64,000 nucleotides of DNA from Scytonema tolypothrichoides VB-61278 (GCF_000828085.3 NZ_JXCA02000023.1:225655-289654), one strand, 5' to 3'; counted from the first letter of the stretch, positions 8,841-18,864 are shown. A program made the numbers and translations. Notes: generated by a model from the letters alone, not told the origin.

Positions 8841-9927
8841 AAAGACTGTGTTTTTTTGTGGGTGTCAATACTGAGTTATAGACATTGAGCAAAGAATGGA
8901 GATAATTTTTAATATCGTATGGCATCACACGTTCTCTTGCAGTTCTTCCCATGATCAACCTTAATTCCTCATTAGTAATTAAAGATAGTATTGCTGCTGA
9001 TAACTGTTGAATATCACCAGGTTTAACCAGCAAACCATTCTCATTAGAAACTACTAGCTCAGGAATTCCTCCAACTGGTGTAGTAATTACAGGCAATCCC
9101 CAACTCATCGCTTCAAGTATTGCCATCGGCAAACCTTCATTGTAAGAGGGCAATATGAATACATCCGCTTTAGCTAATAGTTTGTCTCGTTGTTGTGAGT
9201 TTACCCAACCCGTAAAAGTAATATTTTCTGTAAGATTTAGATTCTCAACTAACTTGCGCCCTTGTTCTATATCTCCATCTCCGGCGATAATTAGCTTTGC
9301 GCAGTTTTTTTGCTCAGCAGGTAGGTTGGCAAACGCCTCAATTAAATCAAATGTTCCCTTGCGTTGACCAACACGCCCGCAAAAGAGTAGAGTTACTTGA
9401 TTGACATTCTGGCGTTGCGGAATTTGTACAGGCAATTCTGTAGGGTTAGGCAGTACAAAAACTTTTTGTGGGTTTAGACCTAGATTCTGAACATAGAAAT
9501 CTTTCCAAGAATTTGACAAAACAATCAAACCATAGCATCCCCGGAATATTTGCCTAACCAATTGCTGTACCCATTGAGGAAGTTGAGAGTAATTTAAATG
9601 AAATTCAGCCCCATGAGCATGCATGACAACTGGCTTGTGAAAAAGAAAAGCGATGACGGCAAGAATGGATTTTCTCAAAAGACTACCACGTTCTGAAAAA
9701 TGAAGATACACAATATCTGTTTTCTGAGATAATAATTTCCAAATAAGCTTTGCTAAAGCTTTAGTAAATAGTATCAATTTATATGTGATCGAGCCATCAT
9801 CAAAGCTAGTAATATGTTGAATTTCAATATCAGTAGGAGCGTGCTTCACTAAAAGTTTTTCAACACTTGCGATGCCTCCATTTTGCTCTAAACTTGAACC
9901 CACCATGATAATTTTAACTTTCGTCAT
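8824..9927 (-). CDS. Glycosyltransferase family 4 (GT-B)
   Basis: A 367-residue GT-B enzyme. The N-terminal part has a GxxxxNGGIASVE loop (GSSLEQNGGIASVE) and the sequence MHAHGAEFHL. The C-terminal part has LLFCGRVGQRKG, then the E-x7-E nucleotide-sugar site in PSYNEGLPMAILEAMSWGLP and the following PVITTPVGGIPELV. These are classic GT4 features. It would transfer a sugar from an activated donor to the growing lipid-linked repeat unit at the cytoplasmic face. Donor and acceptor cannot be told from sequence. It is the first gene of a two-gene unit with the GH10 gene, and the conserved upstream module lies about 155 bp before its ATG. Confidence 0.92.
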   Translation of the reverse strand: MTKVKIIMVGSSLEQNGGIASVEKLLVKHAPTDIEIQHITSFDDGSITYKLILFTKALAKLIWKLLSQKTDIVYLHFSERGSLLRKSILAVIAFLFHKPVVMHAHGAEFHLNYSQLPQWVQQLVRQIFRGCYGLIVLSNSWKDFYVQNLGLNPQKVFVLPNPTELPVQIPQRQNVNQVTLLFCGRVGQRKGTFDLIEAFANLPAEQKNCAKLIIAGDGDIEQGRKLVENLNLTENITFTGWVNSQQRDKLLAKADVFILPSYNEGLPMAILEAMSWGLPVITTPVGGIPELVVSNENGLLVKPGDIQQLSAAILSLITNEELRLIMGRTARERVMPYDIKNYLHSLLNVYNSVLTPTKKHSLYESKA

Positions 9928-10081
9928 TTACCAATTCCCTTTCAGTGGTCTTCTTATAGTTAGTATTGGGTAAATAAATTAAAGTTGCCTTAACTTAGAT
10001 TCCCAAAGTATAAATTTTGGGTTAATTTCCTAAATGCTTTGCTACATGATTATAGTTTCCTTCTTAAACCGCAAGAGAAAC

Positions 10082-10180
10082 ACTATCTAATGGCTAATTA
10101 GAGCTTTAGATATACAGTATCCTCTTGGAAGTAATAAAAATATCCGCCTAGCTATCCACTTAGCAGTAGCGTGCAGATAG
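10082..10180 (-). promoter_or_regulatory. Conserved EPS upstream module, copy B
   Basis: Read on the minus strand toward the glycosyltransferase gene, this 99-bp stretch begins CTATCTGCAC, contains GGATAGCTAGGCGGA and GAGGATACTGTAT, and ends AAAGCTCTAATTAGCCATTAGATAG. It aligns over nearly its whole length with copies at 18768-18864 and 25498-25595. All three lie upstream of EPS genes in the same orientation relative to them. It could be an operator/promoter region or a mobile repeat. The rest of the gap 9928-10437 shows no gene. Confidence 0.7.
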
Positions 10181-10437
10181 CGTTAGGTGTTAAGCCAAAT
10201 TTAAATTTATACACAGCACATTGCACTTTTTGTGAAGTACAGAGATACGCCACCCGCGCACATCAAGCACCAGCCCCGATTCGTGGCCAGGGTTGGGCAA
10301 CTCACCGGTTCGCTTTGGGGATTAGGGGCAGGGTGTACTCCATTTAGATGCAAAGTGCTGTATTTATTCAAGTCAGGACTTATACTTAGTTGACAGACAG
10401 TCAGAGATTAGGGATTATCGCTAGATAAAATTTCTGT

Positions 10438-11718
10438 CTAATCCTGCATGAATTCAACCTTATTAAAAAAATTTCCGCTTTTTTTAATTGGGTTTACAGA
10501 AGCTATTTGCAATGATAAAGCAACTGCTACATAAAGCACCCAAGTAATTCGATTTGATTCTAGTAAAGTGGATTCAGTCAGGTTACTCAATACTACATAA
10601 GTCAAATATAATATTGGCCACATCGCTTCTGCTGTCTTACTAAAACGTAACAAAGCTATTGCTTTGATATAAGCACGTAAAAATCCCAACAGAAATATCA
10701 ATAATCCGAGTAGACCCAAATCGAGCCAAATAGCTAAAAAACCGTTGTGAGGATGTGTAACTGGCCATCCAACTCCACGCAAAATGTAAGCAGATTCACC
10801 ATTTAAGCCTTGCCAAAATCCACCAAATCCATAGCCTAACCAAGGTTGTTTCCGGATCATGTCTATTACTAATGGCCACAAATCTGTACGACCAGTCAAT
10901 GTTGCATCTTTACCAATTGCATCAAATAAAGCTCCAGCATTACTACTCAAGAAGAAATATAAACCTTCACCTATAGTTGTTATAGCGATTAATGACGGTA
11001 TCATAATTTGATATGACCACCGGAAAGTTTGAAAAAGGTAAAATGCAAATATCATTATTACCAAGGTAACTAGAGCTGAGCTTGAAGCCGCACGTAATAA
11101 GATAAAGAACGACAAAGCAAAGGTAGCCCATATAAATATACGCTTATTTTTAACATTATGGCCAAGAAGCAGAAAAATAATACTACTCACTACCATCCTT
11201 GCACCAAGAACATTTTTGTGATGGAATACTCCCCGCCACTTTCCTTGATGATTGCCACCCATAACTCCATATTTGGGCAAGGCTACAGCAAATACAAAGC
11301 TCAGTAATATCTGTATACTAAATGCCAAAGCTAGCAACTGTAATTGCTCTTTTAAAGTGTAACGTGTGGCTAAATAAATTCCAAATAAGCTTGAACCAAA
11401 TAGAGTAAAGCCATTCTTAAGAGTTGTCGCTGGTTCAAAAGACCAAAGAAGAGAGAAGATAGGTAGTAAGATTATAATGCTAATTATAAATTTGTCTTGA
11501 CTTAAGACATAAAGTGTTTTACGCCACCGCAAAACCAGTAAAAATAAAGTAACTATATAAAGTAATAAATTAATAATCCGAATTAAAGAACTATCAAAAG
11601 TCACAGACTCGTCCTCTTGTACTCCTCCTGAGAGAACAAGATATAAAATAGCTCCGGAATAAATTAGTAATCCTGTGATTGTGAAGGTCAGTTCAGCAAG
11701 AATCAGCAGCTTTCTCAT
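10438..11718 (-). CDS. O-antigen ligase/polymerase (Wzy/WaaL family)
   Basis: A polytopic membrane protein of 426 residues with roughly 10-12 hydrophobic segments. It has one larger hydrophilic loop in the C-terminal half containing GRTDLWPLVIDM, PWLGYGFGGFW and THPHNGFLAIWLDLG. This loop, with its G-x-G-F and H-x-H-N-G motifs, is the hallmark of the Wzy_C/O-antigen ligase family. It would polymerise lipid-linked repeat units, or ligate polymer to an acceptor, at the periplasmic face. The start codon overlaps the stop of the upstream glycosyltransferase in an ATGA arrangement, so the two are translationally coupled. Confidence 0.92.
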   Translation of the reverse strand: MRKLLILAELTFTITGLLIYSGAILYLVLSGGVQEDESVTFDSSLIRIINLLLYIVTLFLLVLRWRKTLYVLSQDKFIISIIILLPIFSLLWSFEPATTLKNGFTLFGSSLFGIYLATRYTLKEQLQLLALAFSIQILLSFVFAVALPKYGVMGGNHQGKWRGVFHHKNVLGARMVVSSIIFLLLGHNVKNKRIFIWATFALSFFILLRAASSSALVTLVIMIFAFYLFQTFRWSYQIMIPSLIAITTIGEGLYFFLSSNAGALFDAIGKDATLTGRTDLWPLVIDMIRKQPWLGYGFGGFWQGLNGESAYILRGVGWPVTHPHNGFLAIWLDLGLLGLLIFLLGFLRAYIKAIALLRFSKTAEAMWPILYLTYVVLSNLTESTLLESNRITWVLYVAVALSLQIASVNPIKKSGNFFNKVEFMQD

Positions 11719-12833
11719 AAATTGACTAAATGATATTTTTGCTTTTTATTGACGATACTGTGATAAATATCAACTGTTTGAGCAGCAATATTCGCCCAAT
11801 TTAAATCTTGCTGACAGCGGGCTAATGCCGCAGTTTGCATCCGTTGTTGTAAGTTGCGATCGCTCAATAAGCAAATAATGGCATCAGCTAAAGCCTGAAC
11901 ATCCCCAGGAGGAACTAACAAACCATCTTTTTCATGTTTAATGACTTCTTTCAATCCACCAACATCAGACGCAACTATTGGTGTTCCCATGCCATAAGAT
12001 AAGGCAGCTACACCACTTTGAGATGCTTCAATATAGGGTAAAACAGAGATTGTAGCGCGTTGAAATAGTGCAGCTACATCTTCTTCAGGAATAAAGTCGT
12101 TGATTATTTCGATACGCTTAGTATCTAAGCCATTAGGAAAATATTGTTGAATATTTTCTCCTCTCCCAGCAATAATCAATTTAACTTCTGGAATTTTTGC
12201 AGCAATTAATGGTATTGCTTCTATTAAGTAGTTTAAACCCTTATAAGGCCAAATTCTACCAAAGAAAAGTAAGGTATAAGGTTCTCGTTGTATATTGTTT
12301 TCTTTAGCTCGACGTTGATATAAACTACCAAGTTCTCCATGTTGCAAAATATTCACTCGATGCTGGGGAATCCGAAAGTCTTGAGTAAGAATTTTCTTCA
12401 AAGATTCAGCATGAACAATTATTTCTTGAGACCTATAAAAAGAAATGCGTTTAGTATAGTCTGAACCAAAAATATTGTTGCGATCGCCTGGATGCCAAAA
12501 TACATCATGGATTGTTGTGACCAATGGTGGCATTTCACTAAGCAGCAACGTTAGGTCATACCAAGGATCATTAGTTTCCTGAACATGCAACACGTCGGGG
12601 TTTATTTTATGAAGCGATCGCATCATCTCCCTCATTGATAGTAGATTTCTGGGATCCCGAATGCGAGGTTTTTTGAAACTAAAAACTTGAATGCGAGGAT
12701 CAAGGGCATCCTTACAAAAATCAGCAATTTTACAAGGTTGTATCAAAGTTAAATCAACGTAATTTGTTAGTGCATTTGCTAACTCGATAGTATAGTCTTC
12801 AAAACAAAAATGGAGTAAAGCGACTCTGAGCAT
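11715..12833 (-). CDS. Glycosyltransferase family 4 (GT-B)
   Basis: This is a 372-residue GT4 enzyme. The C-terminal donor-binding half has TLLFFGRIWPYKGLNYLIEA, LIIAGRGENI and the motif SVLPYIEASQSGVAALSYGM followed by TPIVASDVGGLKEVI. The conserved first Glu of the E-x7-E pattern sits in YIEASQSG. The N-terminal half holds PDVLHVQE and TTIHDVFWHPG, acceptor-side features. It is coupled to the Wzy gene by a 4-bp overlap and lies 109 bp downstream of the flippase gene. Sugar specificity is unknown. Confidence 0.92.
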   Translation of the reverse strand: MLRVALLHFCFEDYTIELANALTNYVDLTLIQPCKIADFCKDALDPRIQVFSFKKPRIRDPRNLLSMREMMRSLHKINPDVLHVQETNDPWYDLTLLLSEMPPLVTTIHDVFWHPGDRNNIFGSDYTKRISFYRSQEIIVHAESLKKILTQDFRIPQHRVNILQHGELGSLYQRRAKENNIQREPYTLLFFGRIWPYKGLNYLIEAIPLIAAKIPEVKLIIAGRGENIQQYFPNGLDTKRIEIINDFIPEEDVAALFQRATISVLPYIEASQSGVAALSYGMGTPIVASDVGGLKEVIKHEKDGLLVPPGDVQALADAIICLLSDRNLQQRMQTAALARCQQDLNWANIAAQTVDIYHSIVNKKQKYHLVNL

Positions 12834-12942
12834 AATAATTTTCTACTTTTAATCCGTACTTAATTAAGCAAATTTTCCAGTTTTAACATCATTGAGATTC
12901 CAAACTTGAATTAGAATGGAAAGTGTTTTATTCACTGAATAT

Positions 12943-14382
12943 TTATTTGCTAGTTATCCTCGCCCATGCTGCTCGAAATCCTCCAACTTCATAAATGGCG
13001 ATCGAGCCAACAATTATTAAGTATATAGAAGTTAAAATAGCTAAAGTAATACCAAAGTTCAAATTTATTTTTTTTAGTATAACAAAAAAAGGTGTTATCA
13101 CCAAACATATCAGTAGAGGGTAGCGAAGAGATTTCATAACATTTATAACATACAGACGATTATAAAAAGCATACATATACTGACAGAAAGTAGAAGTATA
13201 AATTACTAGGTTTAAGATGACTGCTCCTATCAGCTTATAGCTTGGTACTATAATCAATCCTAACCCAAGCTTAAGAGCCGCGCTTATGCTAACATCGCGC
13301 ATGTTGACTTTTTCTAATCCATTTGCCATTAACACATAGCTAAGAGGGCGGTTAAAAGACCAAATAATTAGCGCCAATGAATATATACTTAAAACTGTTG
13401 CAGCTTCTCGAAAACGAGGGCTTCCATAGACAAACTCCAATAAATCACCTGCAAAGAAGAAGAAACCAATGGAAGTTGGTAGCGCAATTGAAAGTAAAAT
13501 TTCAATAATAAATTGAGAAGTTTTTTTCTGTTGTTCAACTCCTAGCTTGGCTGACTTTGCTAAACTTGGATAAACAGCTGAAGTAATGCTGTCAACAATT
13601 ATTAGAAATGGCTGCATTAATTGGACTACTCCCCCATAAAGTCCAACTAAAAACTCACTACCAGTGAGTGAAATAATTAAAATTTCTATCCTAGAATTGA
13701 TAACTGTTACACTATCAATTAAAAAGAAATAACTAGATGATTTCAATATTCTAACTATAAACTTATGGTCAATTATCCACTTAATTCGGGTATTATAGGT
13801 TAATAAAAACCATTGAACAAAAAGTATTAAAAACTCAGAAGTAACAAATAGTGCAGAGACAGCTTTCAGCCCATACCCCTGTTGCATTGCCAAAATCATC
13901 AGCAATAGACGAGTAACGTAAACAGGTGCAGCAGATAATGCAATTAAATGCATTCTTTCCTGCGCCTGAAAAATCGCCTCCGTCATATTAGAAAGTGAAA
14001 AGGGAATAACCGCTGCTCCTACGATATAGCATATGATAGATGTATCATTTTCATAAGGTAATAAAGTTACCGTTATCAATAAAGCTACATAACCAAATAA
14101 ACTAAGTAAAAGTTGTAATAAACTACAGTTGATTAAGTAAAAGCTTATATTTTCACTATCTGTTTCATGAGCGACTTCTCTAACAATTGAAATCTTGAGA
14201 CCAGCGGAAAAAATACCAACAAAAATAAAGTAAATACTGAATGCTAATAAATATCTCCCTAGTTCATCTGCTCCTAGAATGCGAGCTATTGATGCTGACA
14301 ATATAAACGTTACAACGCTTTGCGTTAACCGATTGATGAGTACAGACAAAGAATTACTCAACAGTTTTCGTTTATTTTCCAT
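12943..14382 (-). CDS. Wzx-type oligosaccharide flippase
   Basis: The 479-residue protein has 12-14 hydrophobic segments spread evenly along its length. It starts with NSLSVLINRLTQSVVTFILS and continues with ARILGADELGRYLLAFSIYF, a pattern typical of the polysaccharide biosynthesis/MATE-like flippase family (Wzx, MOP superfamily). It would flip lipid-linked repeat units from the cytoplasmic to the periplasmic leaflet, feeding the Wzy-type polymerase encoded just downstream. Base composition is more AT-rich than in neighbouring metabolic genes, as is usual for flippases and polymerases. Confidence 0.93.
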   Translation of the reverse strand: MENKRKLLSNSLSVLINRLTQSVVTFILSASIARILGADELGRYLLAFSIYFIFVGIFSAGLKISIVREVAHETDSENISFYLINCSLLQLLLSLFGYVALLITVTLLPYENDTSIICYIVGAAVIPFSLSNMTEAIFQAQERMHLIALSAAPVYVTRLLLMILAMQQGYGLKAVSALFVTSEFLILFVQWFLLTYNTRIKWIIDHKFIVRILKSSSYFFLIDSVTVINSRIEILIISLTGSEFLVGLYGGVVQLMQPFLIIVDSITSAVYPSLAKSAKLGVEQQKKTSQFIIEILLSIALPTSIGFFFFAGDLLEFVYGSPRFREAATVLSIYSLALIIWSFNRPLSYVLMANGLEKVNMRDVSISAALKLGLGLIIVPSYKLIGAVILNLVIYTSTFCQYMYAFYNRLYVINVMKSLRYPLLICLVITPFFVILKKINLNFGITLAILTSIYLIIVGSIAIYEVGGFRAAWARITSK

Positions 14383-14462
14383 AATGGTATAAGTTGATTT
14401 TTTTATAGCTTCAAGCTTAACTGACTGAACTGAATAACAGGACTTTAATTACTAATCCAAAC

Positions 14463-15527
14463 CTATTTAGGTTTTCTAGCAGAATGAACATCTTTGATAT
14501 AATCTACGACTGTGCTTGTGAAATGTTCGACAGAATATTGATCTACAGCAATTTGATAGGCACGCTCAGCACGCTCTCTTGCTTCCTCTGGGTTCTTAAG
14601 TAGATAGGAGATCGCTTGTTTAAGCCCCTCAACATCTCCAGGTTCTACAGTAAGTATTGCGTCTGTTTGAAGATAGGAGCTAAGTCCTCTTGTTTTAGTA
14701 GCAACGATCGGACGTTTACAAGCTACAGCTTCTTGGAGAGATGTGATACCAGATGCATAATTGCTTTCAAAAGAACTTACAACCACAATATCTGCATCAC
14801 GATATAGCTGAACTAGTTCATTCCACGCATAGAAGCGACGAGACATATTATCAGGAAGTACTTTTGGGAAAGAGCGCTTTAATTGTTTTGCATGCGGAGA
14901 AACGCCACTAATCCTAACATCAACATCCATCTTCTCAGTTGCAAGAGCTAAAAGTCGGTAATCTCTATTCTCTAAACCTACGCTTGCGATCATGGGTCTT
15001 ATTTTTTTGGCAGAAGAACCAGGCGAAAAGAAGTTAAAATCAACGCAAAAAGGAATGAAGCGAACTTGAGATTCTGGTAAGTTTAGATGCTGGCGCAAAC
15101 GATCGCGTTGATACGTAGAGCAAACTATAAATAAATCAATAGCACGGGAAACTCTCAACAATTTAGTAGATGCTAGCCCTCGAAGACGAGTAAAGTTTTG
15201 AAAAAATGCCACAATTGTAGGGCGATTCTGACGATTTGCAAACAGAGTAGCGATTGGGGTTGCAGAATCTTCGCAGTCACAGAAGACGATATCATCTTCA
15301 TCTAATTCATGAGATAATTTTCTTGCCAGTGCCCAATTTTCAGGTTTCCCTTCCCATACTGATAAAAGTTTATCTGTGTTGCTTGGCTCAACATGAGGCA
15401 AGAGAAGAGATGCCTTAAGCTTTTCTTCCAGTAAAAGGATGTAATCTCTCGGACGTTGTTTTGTCTGAGCTTCTTGTTTTATTTGCTCCCAATCGTCTAC
15501 CCGTCTTAATACGATATAAGGCTGCAT
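14463..15527 (-). CDS. Glycosyltransferase (GT-B, group 1)
   Basis: In this 354-residue protein the C-terminal half is of GT4 type. It has ADIVVVSSFESNYASGITSL, where E-S-N-Y-A-S-G replaces the usual E-G-x-x-x-x-x-E arrangement, then EAVACKRPIVATKTRGLSSY and LTVEPGDVEGLKQAI. The N-terminal half is less conserved and has no clear glycine-rich acceptor loop. It lies just upstream of the flippase gene (80 bp), as the first gene of the minus-strand flippase-GT-Wzy group. A donor sugar cannot be named. The degenerate acceptor half makes the substrate hard to predict. Confidence 0.85.
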   Translation of the reverse strand: MQPYIVLRRVDDWEQIKQEAQTKQRPRDYILLLEEKLKASLLLPHVEPSNTDKLLSVWEGKPENWALARKLSHELDEDDIVFCDCEDSATPIATLFANRQNRPTIVAFFQNFTRLRGLASTKLLRVSRAIDLFIVCSTYQRDRLRQHLNLPESQVRFIPFCVDFNFFSPGSSAKKIRPMIASVGLENRDYRLLALATEKMDVDVRISGVSPHAKQLKRSFPKVLPDNMSRRFYAWNELVQLYRDADIVVVSSFESNYASGITSLQEAVACKRPIVATKTRGLSSYLQTDAILTVEPGDVEGLKQAISYLLKNPEEARERAERAYQIAVDQYSVEHFTSTVVDYIKDVHSARKPK

Positions 15528-15915
15528 ATTTTTACCACCAAAAACACAATGAAATCAACTTAACTTCGAGATATTAAAAAGAAGTCATAATTCAGAATAA
15601 ATGAGTCAGAATCACTTTTGTTGGCGATTGAAACCCAATAATATGTAGACACAGTGTAGACTTTGGGTATTTAAACCCCAAGACGAGTCCGCCAGCGAGG
15701 TGAAGTTCATTTTGATTTCTGGCGACTGACGCCTTCGTTCTCCTATTAATGCAAAGGGCTATCTTCTTTGATTTTAATTAATATCCGAACTGCTAACAAG
15801 GAATGCCCCCTAAGTCACTCAACAGTATTCTTTACCTAACAGTGAATTCCGCTATTTAACGACTATCAGATTTTGGTCATACTCTTGGTAATTCACCAAT
15901 TGAGGAAAGTTTTAG
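15528..15915. other. Intergenic region
   Basis: A gap of 388 bp between two minus-strand genes. It should hold the promoter of the flippase-cluster glycosyltransferase, and near its other end the terminator of the NRPS-like gene. TTTGGGTATTTAAACCCCAA is a small inverted repeat near 15662. No copy of the conserved EPS upstream module and no gene are visible. Confidence 0.4.
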
Positions 15916-18690
15916 TTAAATAGAGGAACGCATAGCATCTGCATATACCTTCTCCAGACACAACTTCAGTTTTTCAGCCAACTCTCGAACATGAGGTTCT
16001 CTCAACACACTATAGTGATCACAAGCAAGACTATGAATTTCTAAGCCTCCACTCACCAAATCACCCCAGCCCAAGTCAAGGTGTTCGGCAAACTTCACAG
16101 GCTGCAACTTGGAACGAAAAAGAGTAACTGTTCCTGGATACACTTCAGGTTGATAATTTTTCCTAGCTTGCGAATTGGTGTCTAAAACCCTAAAGTCGTA
16201 ATCAGGTTCAGACAACTCATTAATCAGTTCATCCTTGTAATTTCCACCTTTAAGATGCGACTGCACCCAGTCTTTTACATACTTCAGCCTTTGTTGAGGT
16301 TTAAGTTGCTTAAGGTTACTTAAATGAACCCTTAGAAATTTAGTAATTGATGAGCGAGTTGGTTGCAAAGTTGGAGAACTAACATCAAATAAGCCTAGTA
16401 AAGCTACTTTCTGACCTTGGGAATGAAGTTGCTGAGCCATCTCGAATGCGACAACTCCCCCAAAAGAATAACCTGCTAGAAAGTAAGGACCATTGGGCTG
16501 AATTGTGCGAATCTCTTTAATGTAGTGGTTCGCCATGTCTTTAATACATCTTAAAGGCTCTTGTTTACCAGTTAGCCCTTGTGCTTGCAGTCCATAAACT
16601 GGTTGCTCCCGACCCAAATAATTTGCTAAGTGATAATAATCTAAAACGTTACCACCAACTGGATGAATGCAAAATAAAGGTAGTTTCGAGCCGCTTGGTT
16701 GAATTGGCACAAGCGAGGAAGTCCAATTTTCTGGTTGTTCTTCTTGGCGTAGAACATCAGCCAGTCCCTCAACCGTTGGCGTCTCAAACAGGACAGCCAA
16801 AGGAAGCTTTCTACTCCAAATTCTTTCAACATCAGCAATTAAGCGCACAGCTATCAGCGAATTACCTCCCGCTTCAAAGAAGTTGTCTGTGACGCCAATA
16901 GGTTGAACACCTAAAACTTTTTCCCAAATTTTCGTCAGCCGAAGTTCCAACTCATCTCGGGGAGGTACAAATGTTTCTTCAGGTTCTTGTTTAAAGTCCT
17001 CGATTCCTGGTAATGCACGGCGATCTATTTTACCAGTCGGCGTAAGGGGAAAAGCTGCAAGCATTACGAAGGCAGAAGGAACCATGTATTCAGGTAACTT
17101 GTGTTTTAGGTAGTTTCGGAGTTCTTTACTAAAAGCCGTTTGGTTAATTTTACTTGAGAATGTTTGCGGAACGATATAAGCAACCAGCCGCGTATTACCT
17201 AATGTATCATCTTTACCCATGACCACATTTTGCTTAATGCCAGGATAAAGAGCAATATTTGATTCTATTTCGCCTAACTCAACACGCTTGCCTCTAATCT
17301 TTACTTGATAATCAACACGACCCACATATGCTATGTTGCCATCAGGTAGATAGCGAGCTAAGTCTCCTGTCTTGTAGAGGTGGGTGCCTAGGCGATTGGC
17401 TTTGCCACTGCGCTTTGCGCAATCGCTAAAGGGATTGGGAATAAATATTTTTTCCGTCAAATCTGGACGCTTGAAATAGCTGCGGGTAAGACAAGTACCA
17501 CTTATGTACATTTCCCCTATCTCGCCTACTGGTGCAGGGCGCAGATCTTCATCTAATATGTAAATTTGCGTGTTGGCGATCGCACCTCCTATAGGGACAA
17601 TTGTTACTTGATCTTCATCTGAGTCTGGAATCGGATAGACAGCAACAATGCCAGTGGTCTCGGTCTGACCATACATATTTATAAAGCTGACATCCTGCTT
17701 AAACTCAAACCGCCACTTCCTCGGAATGTCAGACAGTAATGGTTCACTAGCAGATAAAATTAACCGGAGTTGATTATCTAAAATATTTTTTCTTTGGTCA
17801 GGTGCCAAATTAGCCAGTACATCGGTACAACTCCGCCAATAAGAGGGAACAAGGTCGATGATGGTAATATGATGCTGCTTAATAAATTCAAACAGTGCTA
17901 ATGGTTTTTGTAGCTGCTGGGCAGTTGCTATAACAACAGTAGCTCCTTGAGAAAACGGCACCATGAGTTGCCTGATTGATGAGGAAAATGAGAAGGATGC
18001 TGTGTGGAGATAAATATCTTTGCTGTGAAGTTGCAATGCCTTACTCATTGCTTGAACATAATGATTAATGTTCACATGAGGAATTTCAACTCCTTTAGGC
18101 TTACCAGTAGAGCCAGAAGTATAAATCACATAGGCAAGGTGCTCTAATTTCACCTCACTGACTGGGTTTGCGTCACTTTCTCGTGCAATAGTCTCCCATT
18201 CAGTATCCAGACAAACCAGCCGTGAATCTAACTGGGGAAGTTCATTGACCAGATGCTTTTGAGTTAGCAGTATTAATACTTGAGTTTCTTCTACTATAAA
18301 AGCAATGCGTTCTTTTGGATAGGCGGGATCTAAAGGTACATAAGCTCCACCAGCTTTGAGAATACCTAACAACGCCACTACAATCTCTAGAGAGCGCTCC
18401 ATACAAATGCCTACAAGGCTCTCTGGCCTCATGCCCATTGCTTGCAGATAGTGTGCCAGTTGATTGGCGCGGCAGTTCAGCTGTTGGTAGGTTAACTGTT
18501 TCTCTTCAAAAATGACTGCAACAGCGTCTGGTCTTTGCTCCACCTGGTTTTCAAACCATTTATGAAAACAAAAACCTTTGTCGGTATCAAGAGTTTGCCT
18601 GAAATCTGGCTGTGTTACTTCATTAATATATACTTCGGTGTTACGTGTGTTATGTGTAGATATTACTATTGGTATAACTTGTTTGTTCAT
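15916..18690 (-). CDS. NRPS-like protein: adenylation, carrier and thioesterase domains
   Basis: A 924-residue single module without a condensation domain. The adenylation domain spans about 40-560, with core A3 TSGSTGKPKG (191-200), TGD and the A10 lysine K554. A carrier domain follows with the phosphopantetheine serine S611 in AGGNSL. A type I thioesterase has GYSFGG with nucleophile S742. In core A4 the usual F-D-A is F-S-S, so the Asp that binds the alpha-amino group is replaced by Ser236. The substrate is therefore probably not an ordinary alpha-amino acid. The residues around 424-437 come from an inserted repeat. The position in the EPS locus suggests an acyl or amino-acyl decoration of polymer or lipid, but this is inference. 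Confidence 0.92.
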   Translation of the reverse strand: MNKQVIPIVISTHNTRNTEVYINEVTQPDFRQTLDTDKGFCFHKWFENQVEQRPDAVAVIFEEKQLTYQQLNCRANQLAHYLQAMGMRPESLVGICMERSLEIVVALLGILKAGGAYVPLDPAYPKERIAFIVEETQVLILLTQKHLVNELPQLDSRLVCLDTEWETIARESDANPVSEVKLEHLAYVIYTSGSTGKPKGVEIPHVNINHYVQAMSKALQLHSKDIYLHTASFSFSSSIRQLMVPFSQGATVVIATAQQLQKPLALFEFIKQHHITIIDLVPSYWRSCTDVLANLAPDQRKNILDNQLRLILSASEPLLSDIPRKWRFEFKQDVSFINMYGQTETTGIVAVYPIPDSDEDQVTIVPIGGAIANTQIYILDEDLRPAPVGEIGEMYISGTCLTRSYFKRPDLTEKIFIPNPFSDCAKRSGKANRLGTHLYKTGDLARYLPDGNIAYVGRVDYQVKIRGKRVELGEIESNIALYPGIKQNVVMGKDDTLGNTRLVAYIVPQTFSSKINQTAFSKELRNYLKHKLPEYMVPSAFVMLAAFPLTPTGKIDRRALPGIEDFKQEPEETFVPPRDELELRLTKIWEKVLGVQPIGVTDNFFEAGGNSLIAVRLIADVERIWSRKLPLAVLFETPTVEGLADVLRQEEQPENWTSSLVPIQPSGSKLPLFCIHPVGGNVLDYYHLANYLGREQPVYGLQAQGLTGKQEPLRCIKDMANHYIKEIRTIQPNGPYFLAGYSFGGVVAFEMAQQLHSQGQKVALLGLFDVSSPTLQPTRSSITKFLRVHLSNLKQLKPQQRLKYVKDWVQSHLKGGNYKDELINELSEPDYDFRVLDTNSQARKNYQPEVYPGTVTLFRSKLQPVKFAEHLDLGWGDLVSGGLEIHSLACDHYSVLREPHVRELAEKLKLCLEKVYADAMRSSI
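17392..17426. repeat. 35-bp palindromic repeat inserted at a HIP1-type site, copy 1
   Basis: The sequence begins GCGAT and ends ATCGC, so removing the central 27 bases restores GCGATCGC. It contains TGCGCTTTGCGCA. It lies in frame inside the adenylation domain, adding nine residues between strands of the core. Similar 35-mers lie at 39814, 40699 and 56485. Confidence 0.75.
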
Positions 18691-18767
18691 AGCTCACTTA
18701 ACTCCCAGACTTGTGACTTGTAAATCAAGTCTAAGTACAGTATACGTCTCAAATAGTGATGAGCAAT

Positions 18768-18864
18768 ACTATCTAGCGGTTAATTAAAACCCTGTGTATA
18801 CAGCATCCTCTGGGGAGATGAAATTGTCCACATGACTATCCACTGGGGTGTAGCGTGTTGAAGC
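18768..18864 (-). promoter_or_regulatory. Conserved EPS upstream module, copy C
   Basis: On the minus strand toward the NRPS-like gene this copy reads CACGCTACACCCCAGTGGAT, GTGGACAATTTCATC, GAGGATGCTGTAT and CTAGATAGT. It aligns with the copies at 10082-10180 and 25498-25595, and ends about 78 bp before the ATG. It shares GTGGACAATTT with copy A. The rest of the gap 18691-19185 shows no gene. Confidence 0.7.

Noticed and set aside
15630-15650. GATTGAAACCC resembling the end of a cyanobacterial CRISPR repeat
   Set aside because: It occurs once, with no second repeat at spacer distance and no cas genes in the window.
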